NCBI RefSeq assembly: GCF_041051975.1
Contig: NZ_CP163435.1
Coordinates: 2,418,001 to 2,482,000 of the forward strand
Length of the DNA stretch: 64,000 nt
DNA from: Streptomyces sp. R21
GTDB lineage: Bacteria; Actinomycetota; Actinomycetes; Streptomycetales; Streptomycetaceae
Direction: 5' to 3'
Position 1 is the first letter of the stretch; every line of letters starts with the position of its first letter. Below are positions 1-8,114 of the stretch, piece after piece. The position numbers and the translations under genes were made by a program. The notes under the pieces are model-generated. The model was not told the origin of the DNA. It was given only the letters and a program-made list of their open reading frames with translations, and ran no database searches.

Positions 1-807
1 GGAGAGCGTCATGCGGACCTTCTCCTCGGGCAGGCCGAGGACGGGCGCGATCTGGCGCAGGTCCGAGTGCAGCCACTGGGTGGCGATGTAGAGGTCGACG
101 CCGCCGTCGTCGGCGGGTACGGCGAGGCCGGACTCCGGGCCGAGGAAGGCCTGGTCCTGCATCCCGAAGGTGTACTCGCCCTTGACGATGAAGTCGGCCT
201 TCTTGGCGGCCGCTTCGGCGTCACCGCGGATGATCGGCTGGCGGTGCACGATGTTCGGGTGCGGGACGTGGCCGATGGTGGGGGTCCCCCCGGTCGAACG
301 AAGTTGAGACTGGGGGAGGTCGTCGCGGTTCTCGTGGACGAGGACGGCGTCGGGCGCGGTGGCCGAGGCCTCGTCGGTGATGACGGGCAGCTCCCGGTAC
401 TCCACCTTGATCTTGGCGGCGGCGCGGCGCGCGGTCTCCGGGTGGTCGGCGGCGACGATCGCGACGGGCTCGCCGTGGTGGCGGACCTTGCCGTGCGCGA
501 GGACCGGGGTGTCCTGGATCTCCAGGCCGTAGTTCTTCACCTCGGTCGGCAGGTCGTCGTACGTCATGACGGCGTGGACGCCGGGCTGCGCGAGGGCCTC
601 GGAGGTGTCGATCGACACGATCTCGGCGTGCGCGACCGTGGAGCGCAGGGTGTGGCCCCACAGCATGTCCTCGTGCCACATGTCGGACGAGTACGCGAAC
701 TCGCCGGTGACCTTGAGGGTGCCGTCCGGGCGGAGCGTCGACTCGCCGACGCCGCCCTTTGTCCTGGAGCCCTGCGTGATGTTGGTGGGCGTACCGGTCG
801 TACCCAT
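1..807 (-). CDS. Xanthine dehydrogenase, molybdopterin-binding subunit (partial, C-terminus outside window)
   Basis: N-terminal 269 residues of the large subunit of a three-gene xanthine dehydrogenase, which oxidises hypoxanthine/xanthine to urate at a molybdenum cofactor in the cytoplasm. The visible part is the aldehyde oxidase/xanthine dehydrogenase a/b hammerhead domain (about residues 25-150, with VTGEFAYSSDMW and LWGHTLRSTVAHAEI) and the start of the first molybdopterin-binding domain (GHVPHPNIVHRQPIIRGDAE). The ATG lies 2 bases after the stop of the iron-sulfur subunit gene, so the two are co-translated. Residues about 164-176 (LPQSQLRSTGGTP) look like an in-frame insertion coded by a palindromic repeat. 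The gene runs off the left edge; active-site residues are not visible. Confidence 0.9.
   Translation of the reverse strand, partial: MGTTGTPTNITQGSRTKGGVGESTLRPDGTLKVTGEFAYSSDMWHEDMLWGHTLRSTVAHAEIVSIDTSEALAQPGVHAVMTYDDLPTEVKNYGLEIQDTPVLAHGKVRHHGEPVAIVAADHPETARRAAAKIKVEYRELPVITDEASATAPDAVLVHENRDDLPQSQLRSTGGTPTIGHVPHPNIVHRQPIIRGDAEAAAKKADFIVKGEYTFGMQDQAFLGPESGLAVPADDGGVDLYIATQWLHSDLRQIAPVLGLPEEKVRMTLS
277..322 (-). repeat. Intragenic palindromic repeat, copy 1 (in xanthine dehydrogenase)
   Basis: Read on the minus strand the segment begins GACCTCCCCCAG and ends CCGGGGGGACCCCCA, with C-rich and G-rich ends able to pair. It is in frame and codes LPQSQLRSTGGTP between NRDD and IGHVPHPN. The same outline (DLPQ...GGTP, GACCTCCCCCAG...CCCGGGGGCACCCCCA) occurs at 31940-31984 in an unrelated glycosidase gene. 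From general familiarity, C-run/G-run palindromes of this kind recur in Streptomyces genomes; this was not searched. Confidence 0.6.
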
Positions 808-809
808 GA

Positions 810-1412
810 TCACACCGCCTCGGACTGCCGGGCGGCCGCGAGGCGGACCGCGTCCATGATGTTCTCGTAGCCGGTGCAGCGGCACAGGTTGCCCGAGAGC
901 GCCTCGCGGATGTCCGCGTCGCTCGGGTTCGGGTTGTGCTCCAGCATCTCGTCGGCCGCGACCAGCAGACCCGGGGTGCAGAAGCCGCACTGGACGGCGC
1001 CGGCGTCGATGAACGCCTGCTGGATGGGAGCAAGTTCGGTGCCCTCACCGGTCTGCGAGTCGTGCCCCTGGGCGCCCCACCGCTGGGCCTCGTCGAGCGA
1101 AGTCCCGGACGCGTCCCGCGTACCGCGGGCGCCGGTGGCGCAACCGCCGTGCTCCGCGCGCTGCTTGGCGAAGTCGGCGAGGCCCTCGACCGTGACGACC
1201 TCGCGGCCCTCGACCTGACCGGCCGCCACCAGACACGCACACACCGGCACGCCGTCGAGGCGGACCGTGCAGGAGCCGCACTCGCCCTGCTCGCAGGCGT
1301 TCTTGGAACCGGGCAGACCCATGCGCTCGCGCAGGACGTACAGCAGGCTCTCGCCCTCCCACACGTCGTCGGCTTCCTGCCGACGGCCGTTGACCGTGAA
1401 ATTGACGCGCAT
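810..1412 (-). CDS. Xanthine dehydrogenase, [2Fe-2S] iron-sulfur subunit
   Basis: A 200-residue two-cluster [2Fe-2S] protein that passes electrons from the molybdenum site to FAD. The N-terminal plant-ferredoxin-like cluster is seen as CEQGECGSCTVRLDG followed by a further Cys pair (CAC). The C-terminal helical cluster is seen as QCGFCTPG and GNLCRCTGYENI. A linker of about 35 residues rich in Gly, Thr and Ser (residues about 95-130) makes the protein longer than many relatives. The ATG overlaps the stop of the FAD subunit gene by one base (TGATG) and the stop lies 2 bases before the molybdopterin subunit start: a tightly coupled operon in the order FAD, Fe-S, Mo subunit. Confidence 0.93.
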   Translation of the reverse strand: MRVNFTVNGRRQEADDVWEGESLLYVLRERMGLPGSKNACEQGECGSCTVRLDGVPVCACLVAAGQVEGREVVTVEGLADFAKQRAEHGGCATGARGTRDASGTSLDEAQRWGAQGHDSQTGEGTELAPIQQAFIDAGAVQCGFCTPGLLVAADEMLEHNPNPSDADIREALSGNLCRCTGYENIMDAVRLAAARQSEAV

Positions 1413-2302
1413 CACGCGACTCCCTCCGTGCGAGCGGCGGTACCGCGGTACGACTCCCAGGTCCAGGTCAGCGTGCGGCGGGCCATGATGCCGACCGCGT
1501 GGCGTCGGTAGCTCGCCGTGCCCCGGACGTCGTCGATCGGGTTGCAGGCGGCGGAGCAGAGGTCCGCGAACTGCTTGGCGATCGACGGGGTGATGATCTT
1601 GCCGTTGTCCCAGAAGCCGCCCTCTTCGAGCGCCGCGTTCAGGAACTCCTCGGCGGTCTTGGCGCGGACCGGGGTGGGCGCGGCCGAGCCGATGCCGGTA
1701 CGGACGGTGCGCGAGGAGGGGTGCAGCGCGAGCCCGAAGGCGCACACCGCGATCACCATCGCGTTGCGCGTGCCGACCTTGGAGTACTGCTGCGGCCCGT
1801 CGGCCTTCCTGATGTGGACGGCCCTGATCAGCTCGTCCGGGGCGAGCGCGTTGCGCTTCACACCGGTGTAGAACGCGTCGATCGGGATCAGCCGGGAGCC
1901 GCGTACGGACTCCACCTCCACCTCGGCGCCTGCCGCGAGGAGGGCGGGGTGAGCGTCACCGGCCGGGGAGGCGGTGCCGAGGTTGCCGCCGACGCCGCCG
2001 CGGTTGCGGATCTGCGGGGAGGCCACGGTGTGCGAGGCCAGGGCCAGGCCGGGCAGCTCGCCGCGCAGGTTCTCCATGATCGCGGCGTAGGGGACGGAGG
2101 CGCCGAGCCGGACGCTCTCCTGTCCGACCTCCCACTCGCCGAGCTCGTCGATGCGGTTCAGGTCCAGGAGGTACTCGGGTCGGCGGTGGTCGAAGTTGAT
2201 CTCGACCATGACATCGGTGCCACCCGCGATCGGCACAGCCGTGGGGTGCGCTGCCTTTGCGGCGAGCGCCTCCTCCCAGCTGGCGGGGCGAAGGAAGTCC
2301 AT
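1412..2302 (-). CDS. Xanthine dehydrogenase, FAD-binding subunit
   Basis: A 296-residue FAD-binding subunit of the molybdopterin dehydrogenase family, the site where electrons leave to NAD+. The PCMH-type FAD fold shows AVPIAGGTDVMVEI near residue 30 and the conserved ASPQIRNRGGVGGNLGTASP segment around residue 105; a CO dehydrogenase flavoprotein C-terminal domain follows. The chosen ATG (MDFLRPASW) has a good AGGAG seven bases upstream; a longer reading exists upstream but lacks a ribosome binding site. First gene of the operon, transcribed away from the PucR-type regulator, which probably controls it. Confidence 0.92.
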   Translation of the reverse strand: MDFLRPASWEEALAAKAAHPTAVPIAGGTDVMVEINFDHRRPEYLLDLNRIDELGEWEVGQESVRLGASVPYAAIMENLRGELPGLALASHTVASPQIRNRGGVGGNLGTASPAGDAHPALLAAGAEVEVESVRGSRLIPIDAFYTGVKRNALAPDELIRAVHIRKADGPQQYSKVGTRNAMVIAVCAFGLALHPSSRTVRTGIGSAAPTPVRAKTAEEFLNAALEEGGFWDNGKIITPSIAKQFADLCSAACNPIDDVRGTASYRRHAVGIMARRTLTWTWESYRGTAARTEGVA

Positions 2303-2724
2303 GAGTGGCTCTCCTCTTCGTAATCGTGGGTGGTTCACTTTGAGCCAGATTGTGCGCTGCGAGCCGGGCTCGTTCATGTGTTGTTAACGCGCATTGACGT
2401 CAGTACACAGCGCCGTACTCCACCGGGGTCAGTCACCGAAACCATGAAGGAGTTGGCTGGCCAGGCTGTGCATCTTGTAGATTCATATGAACGGAGGCCA
2501 TCAGTAACCTCCTCGTTTTTCTCTGGAAACGCCGGACACAGTCCCAGGAGCGGAGGGCTTCTGTGCGCAAAAGCCCAGGACAGGGCCTTGGAGGGGTCTG
2601 GACCACCGTCCTCGCGCCTCCGTCGGCCCGCATTCCGGAACCAGGCACCCGTTAGTCGGGCGCCCACCTTCGGACACCATCAGATCCATCGTAGATTTCG
2701 AGACAAGAACGGCGGCGACGAGAC
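2303..2724. promoter_or_regulatory. Divergent promoter region between xanthine dehydrogenase operon and pucR-type gene
   Basis: 422 bases with no supported gene. It is noticeably less GC-rich than its surroundings in the part near 2390-2530. It contains a perfect 10-bp palindrome TTCATATGAA at 2482-2491, a reasonable candidate operator for the adjacent PucR-type protein. No promoter hexamers could be assigned with confidence. Confidence 0.45.
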
Positions 2725-4398
2725 ATGCGGCTGCGCGCACTGCTGGACACCGACGCGCTGGGCCTCAGGCTCCTCGGCGGCGAGGACGAGCTGGACCGCA
2801 CCGTGCGCGGTGTGATGACCACCGACCTCAAGGACCCCAGCCGCTACCTCTCGGGCGGCGAGCTGGTCCTCACGGGCCTCGCCTGGCGGCACGACGCGGC
2901 GGACTCCGAGCCGTTCGTACGGATCCTCGCGGGCGCCGGGGTCGCCGGCCTCGCCGCCGGCGAGGCCGAGCTGGGCGACATCCCGGACGACCTGGTGCTG
3001 GCCTGCACCCGCCACCGGCTGCCGCTGTTCGCGGTGAACGAATCGGTGGCCTTCGCGACGATCACCGAGCATGTCGTACGGCAGGTCTCGGGCGAGCGGG
3101 CCGGGGACCTGGCCGCGGTGGTGGACCGGCACCGCCGGATGATGACCTCGGGCCCGGCCGGCGGCGGCCCCGACGTGGTCCTGGACCTGCTCGGCACCGA
3201 CCTGGACCTGCGGGCCTGGGTGCTCTCGCCCACCGGACGGCCCATCGCGGGGTCGAAACTCGCCGGGCAGGCGCTGCCCGGCGATGTGTGCGCCAAGCTG
3301 GCCGCGGAGCATCTGGCGGCGGTGCGCACCGGGCGGCGCGGGCCGCACCGGGTGACGGTGGGACCGGTGACGTACTCGCTCTTCCCGATCCGCTCGTCCG
3401 GCCGAACCGCCGGCGCCTCCCGGGACGTACGGGAGACGGTGCTCTCCGACTGGCTGCTGGCCGTGGAGGCGGACGCCGGGGACTGGCCCGCGGAGCGGCT
3501 CGACCTGCTCCAGGGCGTCACCCAGCTGATCGCGGTCGAGCGGGACCGGCGGGACGCGGCGCGCACGGTGCGGCGACGGCTCGCGCAGGAGGTCCTGGAG
3601 CTGGTGCAGGCGGGTGCCGCGCCCGCGGAGATCGCGGCGCGGCTGCGGGTCGCGGCGCCGGTGCTGCTGCCCGGGCTCGGCACGGCGCCGCACTGGCAGG
3701 TCGTGGTCGCCCGGGTCGAGTGGGACGGCGGGGAGATGGAAGGCGGTCCGGTCGCCCAGTCGCTGCTGGAGGAGATCCTCGTGGATCCGCTGGCCGCCGG
3801 TCCCGAGCACTCCGACCGCATCGCGGTGGCCCACACGGGTGACGAGGCGATCGCCCTCGTCCCGCTTCCGGCGGTGTCCACGGAGCATGACGGCTCCGAG
3901 ACCGGAGTGCTCGCCGACACCCTCCTGGAGGCCGTCCGCGACCCGCTGTCGGCGGGCCTGAACGACGACGGCCGGCTCACCCTCGGCGTCAGCGCCGCCG
4001 TGCACTCGGCGGAGGGGCTGCGCGGCGCGCTGGAGGAGGCGCGGCACGCCCGCCGGGTCGCCGCCGCCCGTCCGGGCCGGGTCTGCGCGGCCGGGCACCA
4101 GGAGCTGGCCTCGCACGTCCTGCTGCTGCCGTTCGTCCCGGACGACGTGCGCCGCGCGTTCACGGCCCGCCTGCTCGACCCGCTGCGCGACTACGACCGC
4201 CGGCACCGCGCCGAGCTGATCCCCACCCTGGAGGCGTTCCTCGACTGCGACGGCTCCTGGACGCGCTGCGCGGCGCGGCTGCACCTGCACGTCAACACGC
4301 TGCGCTACCGGGTGGGCCGTATCGAGCAGTTGACGAGCCGGGACCTCTCCCGGCTGGAGGACAAGCTCGATTTCTTCCTGGCACTGCGGATGAGCTGA
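2725..4398 (+). CDS. PucR family transcriptional regulator
   Basis: 557-residue regulator with the PucR layout: N-terminal purine-catabolism-regulator domain (about residues 5-130, ALGLRLLGGEDELDRTVRGV), a GGDEF-like middle domain (about 290-420), and a C-terminal PucR-type helix-turn-helix (about 490-550, CAARLHLHVNTLRYRVGRIE). PucR proteins respond to purine metabolites and act on purine or ureide catabolism genes. Divergent placement next to xanthine dehydrogenase supports control of that operon; activator or repressor mode cannot be told. The ribosome binding site is weak. The C-terminal helix-turn-helix aligns well with the family, so the class is secure. Confidence 0.9.
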   Translation: MRLRALLDTDALGLRLLGGEDELDRTVRGVMTTDLKDPSRYLSGGELVLTGLAWRHDAADSEPFVRILAGAGVAGLAAGEAELGDIPDDLVLACTRHRLPLFAVNESVAFATITEHVVRQVSGERAGDLAAVVDRHRRMMTSGPAGGGPDVVLDLLGTDLDLRAWVLSPTGRPIAGSKLAGQALPGDVCAKLAAEHLAAVRTGRRGPHRVTVGPVTYSLFPIRSSGRTAGASRDVRETVLSDWLLAVEADAGDWPAERLDLLQGVTQLIAVERDRRDAARTVRRRLAQEVLELVQAGAAPAEIAARLRVAAPVLLPGLGTAPHWQVVVARVEWDGGEMEGGPVAQSLLEEILVDPLAAGPEHSDRIAVAHTGDEAIALVPLPAVSTEHDGSETGVLADTLLEAVRDPLSAGLNDDGRLTLGVSAAVHSAEGLRGALEEARHARRVAAARPGRVCAAGHQELASHVLLLPFVPDDVRRAFTARLLDPLRDYDRRHRAELIPTLEAFLDCDGSWTRCAARLHLHVNTLRYRVGRIEQLTSRDLSRLEDKLDFFLALRMS

Positions 4399-4463
4399 GG
4401 TCATGAGGGCGTACGGCGGTGGCACCAAGTGCCGCCGTCGGCCCGCCACTTGTCCCACGACTT

Positions 4464-4479
4464 TGTGAAATGTTTCACC
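4464..4479. promoter_or_regulatory. Rex-like operator (redox box)
   Basis: TGTGAAATGTTTCACC contains a 6-bp inverted repeat GTGAAA/TTTCAC. It matches the Rex operator pattern TGTGAA-N4-TTCACA known from Streptomyces at 11 of 12 fixed positions (last base C instead of A). It sits about 160 bases before the TPR-like gene at 4639. Confidence 0.45.
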
Positions 4480-4638
4480 CACCCTCTTGGCCCGGCGCCG
4501 CAATCCGTGCTGAGATGCCGCCACCACTCAACAGCTCAATGGCGTGCTGGGCCTGTCCTTCGGATCAGGTTGGTGTCGAGAGGCAGTACCCCCGCGACCA
4601 CGAGCTGATCCGAAGAACAGGACCCTGGGGAGGGCAAC

Positions 4639-5418
4639 GTGGCGCATACCGCCATGTCTGGTTCCGGAACGACTGCAGGGGACGATCCACTCCAGACCGC
4701 GGTATGGCGGCTGCGCTCTCGCGCCTGCTGGGCCGACGCGGCCGCGCTGCTGCCACCGCACACCGCGGCGGCCGCCCTCCAGAGAGCGTCACTTCTCGTC
4801 GAGCGCTGCCTGTACACCGAGCAGGGCTGGGCCGAGGCCGAGGACGCGCTGCGTACGGCGGAGGCGCTGGCGCAGAGCGACGAGGAACGGGGCGCCGCGG
4901 CCTGCGAGCGCGGGCAGCTCGCCTACGCGGCCACACTGCTCGCCGTGCGCGACCGGGCGGACGAGGCGCAGACCGCGCTCGGGCGGGCCGCCGCGCTGCT
5001 CGCGCCGGGTGCGCCGGGGCGGGCCCTGCTGGACTTCCGGCGCGGGCTGCTCGCCGAGAACCTCGCGCGCTCCCCGCAGTCCGCCCGCGCCGCCTACCGG
5101 CGCGCCCACGCCGGGGCCACCGCCCAGGGCGATCCGCTCCTGCTCTCCTTCACCTGGCGCCATCTCGCCGGACTCGCCCTGCGTGACGGCGAGGTGGCCG
5201 AGGCCCGGCACGGCTTCGCCGAATCCCTGCGCATCCGCGAGGAGTTGGGCTATCTCGTCGGTACGGCCCCGGCGCTGGCCTCACTGGCCGACGCCGAGGC
5301 CGAACCCGAGGCGACCCGGCTGCGGGCGGAGGCGGGACGGCTGTTCCGCCTCCTGGGCGGCGTACCGACGTGGCTGGCCCGGCAGTTGGCCCCACCGGCG
5401 GCCACGGTCCAGCCCTGA
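4639..5418 (+). CDS. TPR-like helical repeat protein, function unknown
   Basis: 259-residue cytoplasmic protein made almost wholly of Ala/Leu/Arg/Glu-rich helices of the tetratricopeptide type (for example AALQRASLLVERCLYTEQGW and ARHGFAESLRIREELGYLVG), which suggests a protein-protein interaction scaffold. No catalytic motif, signal peptide or membrane span is visible. The GTG start is chosen because a strong GGGGAGGG lies about 5 bases upstream; a later ATG (MSGSGTT) is an alternative. It stands alone and ends 15 bases from the convergent small gene. A Rex-like palindrome upstream hints at redox control. The biological role is not recognisable. Confidence 0.72.
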   Translation: MAHTAMSGSGTTAGDDPLQTAVWRLRSRACWADAAALLPPHTAAAALQRASLLVERCLYTEQGWAEAEDALRTAEALAQSDEERGAAACERGQLAYAATLLAVRDRADEAQTALGRAAALLAPGAPGRALLDFRRGLLAENLARSPQSARAAYRRAHAGATAQGDPLLLSFTWRHLAGLALRDGEVAEARHGFAESLRIREELGYLVGTAPALASLADAEAEPEATRLRAEAGRLFRLLGGVPTWLARQLAPPAATVQP

Positions 5419-5433
5419 GGGCCGTACGTCCGC

Positions 5434-5715
5434 CTATATGTCGCGCATGAACTCCAGCGCGGCGGCACGGAGTTCGGGGTCGCGGGCCAGGAAGAACCCG
5501 ACGGCCACGAGAGCCAGGAACCCGAGGAAGCTGCGCAGGCTGCCGCCGCGGCTCGCGCCGTGGACCGGGGCCGGGTAGTGCGTGCGCGGCGCACCGGGGT
5601 GCCTGGTGTGCGAACGGGCCATGTCGTGCATCGCGCGATGGCTCCGCACATGCTGTTGATGGATCTGCTGGGCCTGCTGGACTTGCTGCATCGCCTGCCA
5701 GGACGGGTCGGGCAT
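5434..5715 (-). CDS. Small Gln/His-rich membrane protein
   Basis: 93-residue protein of unknown role. The first half is unusually rich in Gln, His and Arg (WQAMQQVQQAQQIHQQHV, then several His/Arg). The second half holds one hydrophobic span (about residues 63-80, SLRSFLGFLALVAVGFFLA) followed by a short charged tail. The ATG (MPDPSW) is preferred over an upstream start because GGGGGAG lies 6-7 bases before it. A cytoplasmic N-terminal segment with one membrane anchor is the likely topology. It could bind metal through the His-rich part, but that is only a suggestion. Confidence 0.6.
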   Translation of the reverse strand: MPDPSWQAMQQVQQAQQIHQQHVRSHRAMHDMARSHTRHPGAPRTHYPAPVHGASRGGSLRSFLGFLALVAVGFFLARDPELRAAALEFMRDI

Positions 5716-5874
5716 CGGATTCTCCCCCGCTTTCACTCCGGCTCTCGCCGCGTACTCATGGGCACGCGGCGAGGGCGGGGCGGGTTCCCGAGAACCGGGC
5801 ATGTTGCGCGTCCCACACCGATTCGTGACATGGGCCACGGGAAGCGGACATACCGGCGCCCGTGGCGGCCTGCC

Positions 5875-6753
5875 TCAGCACGCCCCCGCGAAGTGCTCCC
5901 CCACCAGGGACTGGACGACCGGCAGGTCCTGGGCGATCAGGGCCTCCAGGAGCGCCGTGTGTTCGGCGGCGTCGGCGACGAGGTCGGCGCGGCCACGGGA
6001 GGCGGGGGCGCCGACGAGGGGCCACTGGGCGCGGCGGTGCAGGTCGTCCGCGATCTGCACCAGCTGGGAGTTCCCGGCGAGAGTGAGAAGCGCGCGATGG
6101 AAGGCGCGGTCGGACTCGGCGTAGGTCGCGCGGCAGCCCGAGGACGCGGCCCGCACCGTCTCCTCGGCGAGCGGGCGCAGCTCGGCCCAGCGCGCGGCGG
6201 GCACCGTACGGGCCAGGCGCAGCATGACGGGGACCTCGATCAGGGCACGGACCTCGGCGAGCTCGGCAAGCTCCCGCGCACCGCGCTCGATGATCCGGAA
6301 CCCCCGATTCGGCGCGACCTCGACGGCACCCTCCTGCACGAGCTGCTGCATCGCCTCGCGTACGGGCGTCGCGGACACCCCGAACCGATCGGCGAGCGCG
6401 GGCGCCGAGTACACCTCGCCGGGCGCCAGCTCTCCCGCGACCAGCGCGGTCCGCAGGGCGTCGAGGATCTGGCCGCGGACCGAGGCCCGCTGGACGACGG
6501 GCCGCTCCCCCAGGGCACGCGGCGCCGGGATGGACACCTCACTGTGGGTGTGCTCGCCGCGAACCCCGATATCCGTACCGGCACTCGCGTCGGAGCCCGT
6601 GCCGTCACCCGCAGCGCCACGCGCGGCCGTCAGCCGCTCCCGGTCCACGTCCGCGGCCCGGGGCTGCGGCGGAACCCGAACGGACCCCGCACGGATGTCC
6701 GGGGCCTGTGTCCCGGCGGAGCCGTGCGTGCCGAGCGGACCGGCCTGCTCCAC
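5875..6753 (-). CDS. GntR family transcriptional regulator (FadR/FCD type)
   Basis: 292-residue repressor-type protein. An N-terminal extension of about 85 residues is low-complexity. The GntR winged helix follows (about 90-155, with APALADRFGVSATPVREAM and VEVAPNRGFRII), then an all-helical FCD effector domain (about 165-290, RALIEVPVMLRLA, ESDRAFHRALL, EHTALLEALIAQD). The GTG start has a strong GGAGGAGG upstream. It is divergent from the iron-regulated FhuF-like gene, but the intergenic iron box suits DmdR/IdeR rather than this protein. Effector and targets cannot be read from the sequence. Confidence 0.88.
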   Translation of the reverse strand: MEQAGPLGTHGSAGTQAPDIRAGSVRVPPQPRAADVDRERLTAARGAAGDGTGSDASAGTDIGVRGEHTHSEVSIPAPRALGERPVVQRASVRGQILDALRTALVAGELAPGEVYSAPALADRFGVSATPVREAMQQLVQEGAVEVAPNRGFRIIERGARELAELAEVRALIEVPVMLRLARTVPAARWAELRPLAEETVRAASSGCRATYAESDRAFHRALLTLAGNSQLVQIADDLHRRAQWPLVGAPASRGRADLVADAAEHTALLEALIAQDLPVVQSLVGEHFAGAC

Positions 6754-6865
6754 GGGATCCTCCTCCGGGCTTGGTGGTACTTGGGGGCATTGCGTCGATT
6801 GTTACTCGTCCGTCAAGCACCATAGGCGCACCTGGCCCCAGTTCAAACCTCCACCACTTCGGATA

Positions 6866-6880
6866 AGGTAAGCCTTACCT
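6866..6880. promoter_or_regulatory. Iron box (DmdR/IdeR-type operator)
   Basis: AGGTAAG-C-CTTACCT is a perfect 7-bp inverted repeat with one central base, resembling the iron box TTAGGTTAGGCTAACCTAA bound by DmdR1/IdeR regulators in actinobacteria. It lies 30 bases before the start of the FhuF-like gene, so iron should repress that gene. Confidence 0.8.
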
Positions 6881-6909
6881 GCAAACGATCGTGAAGCGGT
6901 GGTCCCTGC

Positions 6910-7788
6910 ATGCCCCTCCCCACTCTCGCCACAGGCGCCCCGGCCGGCACCGACGCACGCCCGGCCCGGTCGGCCGTCGCGGATGCGTACACCCGGCTGA
7001 CCGAGGTGTTCCCGGGCCTGAGCGTCATGGAACTGGGCCCCCGGGAAGCGGCACCCCAGGGCAGCGGCTGGGTGTCCAGCGCCGGGCTCGCGGAGGGCGG
7101 CGCCGATCTCGACGCGTTCCTCGCGTGGGACGAGGCCCAGGTCCTGCGGGAGTACGGCGAGCGGGCGCGTCCCGACGTCGTCGCCAGTTTCGGGCTCCAC
7201 CGGTACGCCTGGCCCGCCTGTCTGCTGATCACCGTCCCGTGGTTCCTGCTGCGCCGCGTGCCCCGCTTCCCCGTGCAGAACGTCACCTTCCAGCGCACCC
7301 TCGGCCGCATGGCGGTGCGAACCGGGGAGTTCGCCTGTCTGCCCGACGATCCGGCGGCCGGCCTGCCCGGCGCCCGCGTCGTGCCGGACGAGGAGGCACT
7401 GCGGGCCGAGGTGCGGGCCGCCGTGGCCGAGCATCTGGAACCGGTCCTCGGCGGCTTCGGACCGCGTATGCGGCGGCGCGGCCGGGCCCTGTGGGGCATG
7501 GCGACCGACGAGGTCGTCGAGGGGCTCTGGTACGTCGCCCACCTCCTCGGCGAGGAGCGGCGGGCGATGAGCGAGCTGGAGCACCTGATGCCGGGCGCCA
7601 CCAAGCCGTACGCGGGCTCCGCCGCCTTCCGTGAACTCACCGGACCGAGCGGCGAGTCCCTGCCCACCCGCGACCGGGTGAGCTGCTGCCTCTTCTACAC
7701 CCTGCGCCCCGAGGACACCTGCGCCACCTGCCCGCGCACCTGCGACGCCGACCGCTTGGCCAAGTTGTCGGCCGGCACCGCCGGTTGA
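6910..7788 (+). CDS. FhuF-like (2Fe-2S) ferric iron/siderophore reductase
   Basis: 292-residue cytoplasmic protein. The C-terminus carries the FhuF-type cluster motif: a Cys-Cys pair (SCCLFYTL) and, ten residues on, CATCPRTC. FhuF proteins hold a [2Fe-2S] cluster and reduce ferric iron released from siderophores. A hydrophobic stretch WPACLLITVPWFLL near residue 100 is usual for the family and is not clearly a membrane span. The iron box at 6866-6880 gives strong independent support for an iron-acquisition role. No siderophore biosynthesis or uptake genes are nearby. Start is the ATG at 6910; the ribosome binding site is weak. Confidence 0.85.
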   Translation: MPLPTLATGAPAGTDARPARSAVADAYTRLTEVFPGLSVMELGPREAAPQGSGWVSSAGLAEGGADLDAFLAWDEAQVLREYGERARPDVVASFGLHRYAWPACLLITVPWFLLRRVPRFPVQNVTFQRTLGRMAVRTGEFACLPDDPAAGLPGARVVPDEEALRAEVRAAVAEHLEPVLGGFGPRMRRRGRALWGMATDEVVEGLWYVAHLLGEERRAMSELEHLMPGATKPYAGSAAFRELTGPSGESLPTRDRVSCCLFYTLRPEDTCATCPRTCDADRLAKLSAGTAG

Positions 7789-8114
7789 GGCCCGCAGCGC
7801 AGGTCCCGGGGACCCACCCCGGGGTGCCGCCGCCCGCCCGTGCCCTCTAAGATCAACTCGAACTGGGACGCCCCACGGTTACAGGCGATTCACAATTTCC
7901 TCACTCGCCGCAGGAACTTTCCGTAGAACCATCCGTACGGGTAATCTTATTCGCACTCAACTCCCGTCCCTCGCGCGGCAGTTCGAGCAGAACGCCGCCC
8001 TGCGCATTCCCTTGCACCCCCTTGGCGGCCTCTTGCCCCGAAACCCCCTGAGGGACATCGGGATTGGGCCACTATGGCGGGCGTTACGCCCTATCCCAAT
8101 GCAAGGGACCCCTG
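7789..8114. other. Intergenic region upstream of the DUF2637 gene
   Basis: 326 bases with no supported gene. CACCCCGGGGTG at 7815-7826 is a perfect 12-bp palindrome near the end of the FhuF-like gene and may be part of a terminator. The stretch 7880-7970 is comparatively A/T-rich and is the likely promoter zone for the downstream gene. Confidence 0.4.
8063..8100. promoter_or_regulatory. Nested dyad before the DUF2637 gene
   Basis: Outer arms ATTGGG (8063-8068) and CCCAAT (8095-8100) enclose a perfect inner repeat GGGCG-TTA-CGCCC (8079-8091). It ends 14 bases before the ATG and so overlaps the leader; it could be an operator or an RNA hairpin affecting translation. Confidence 0.35.
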
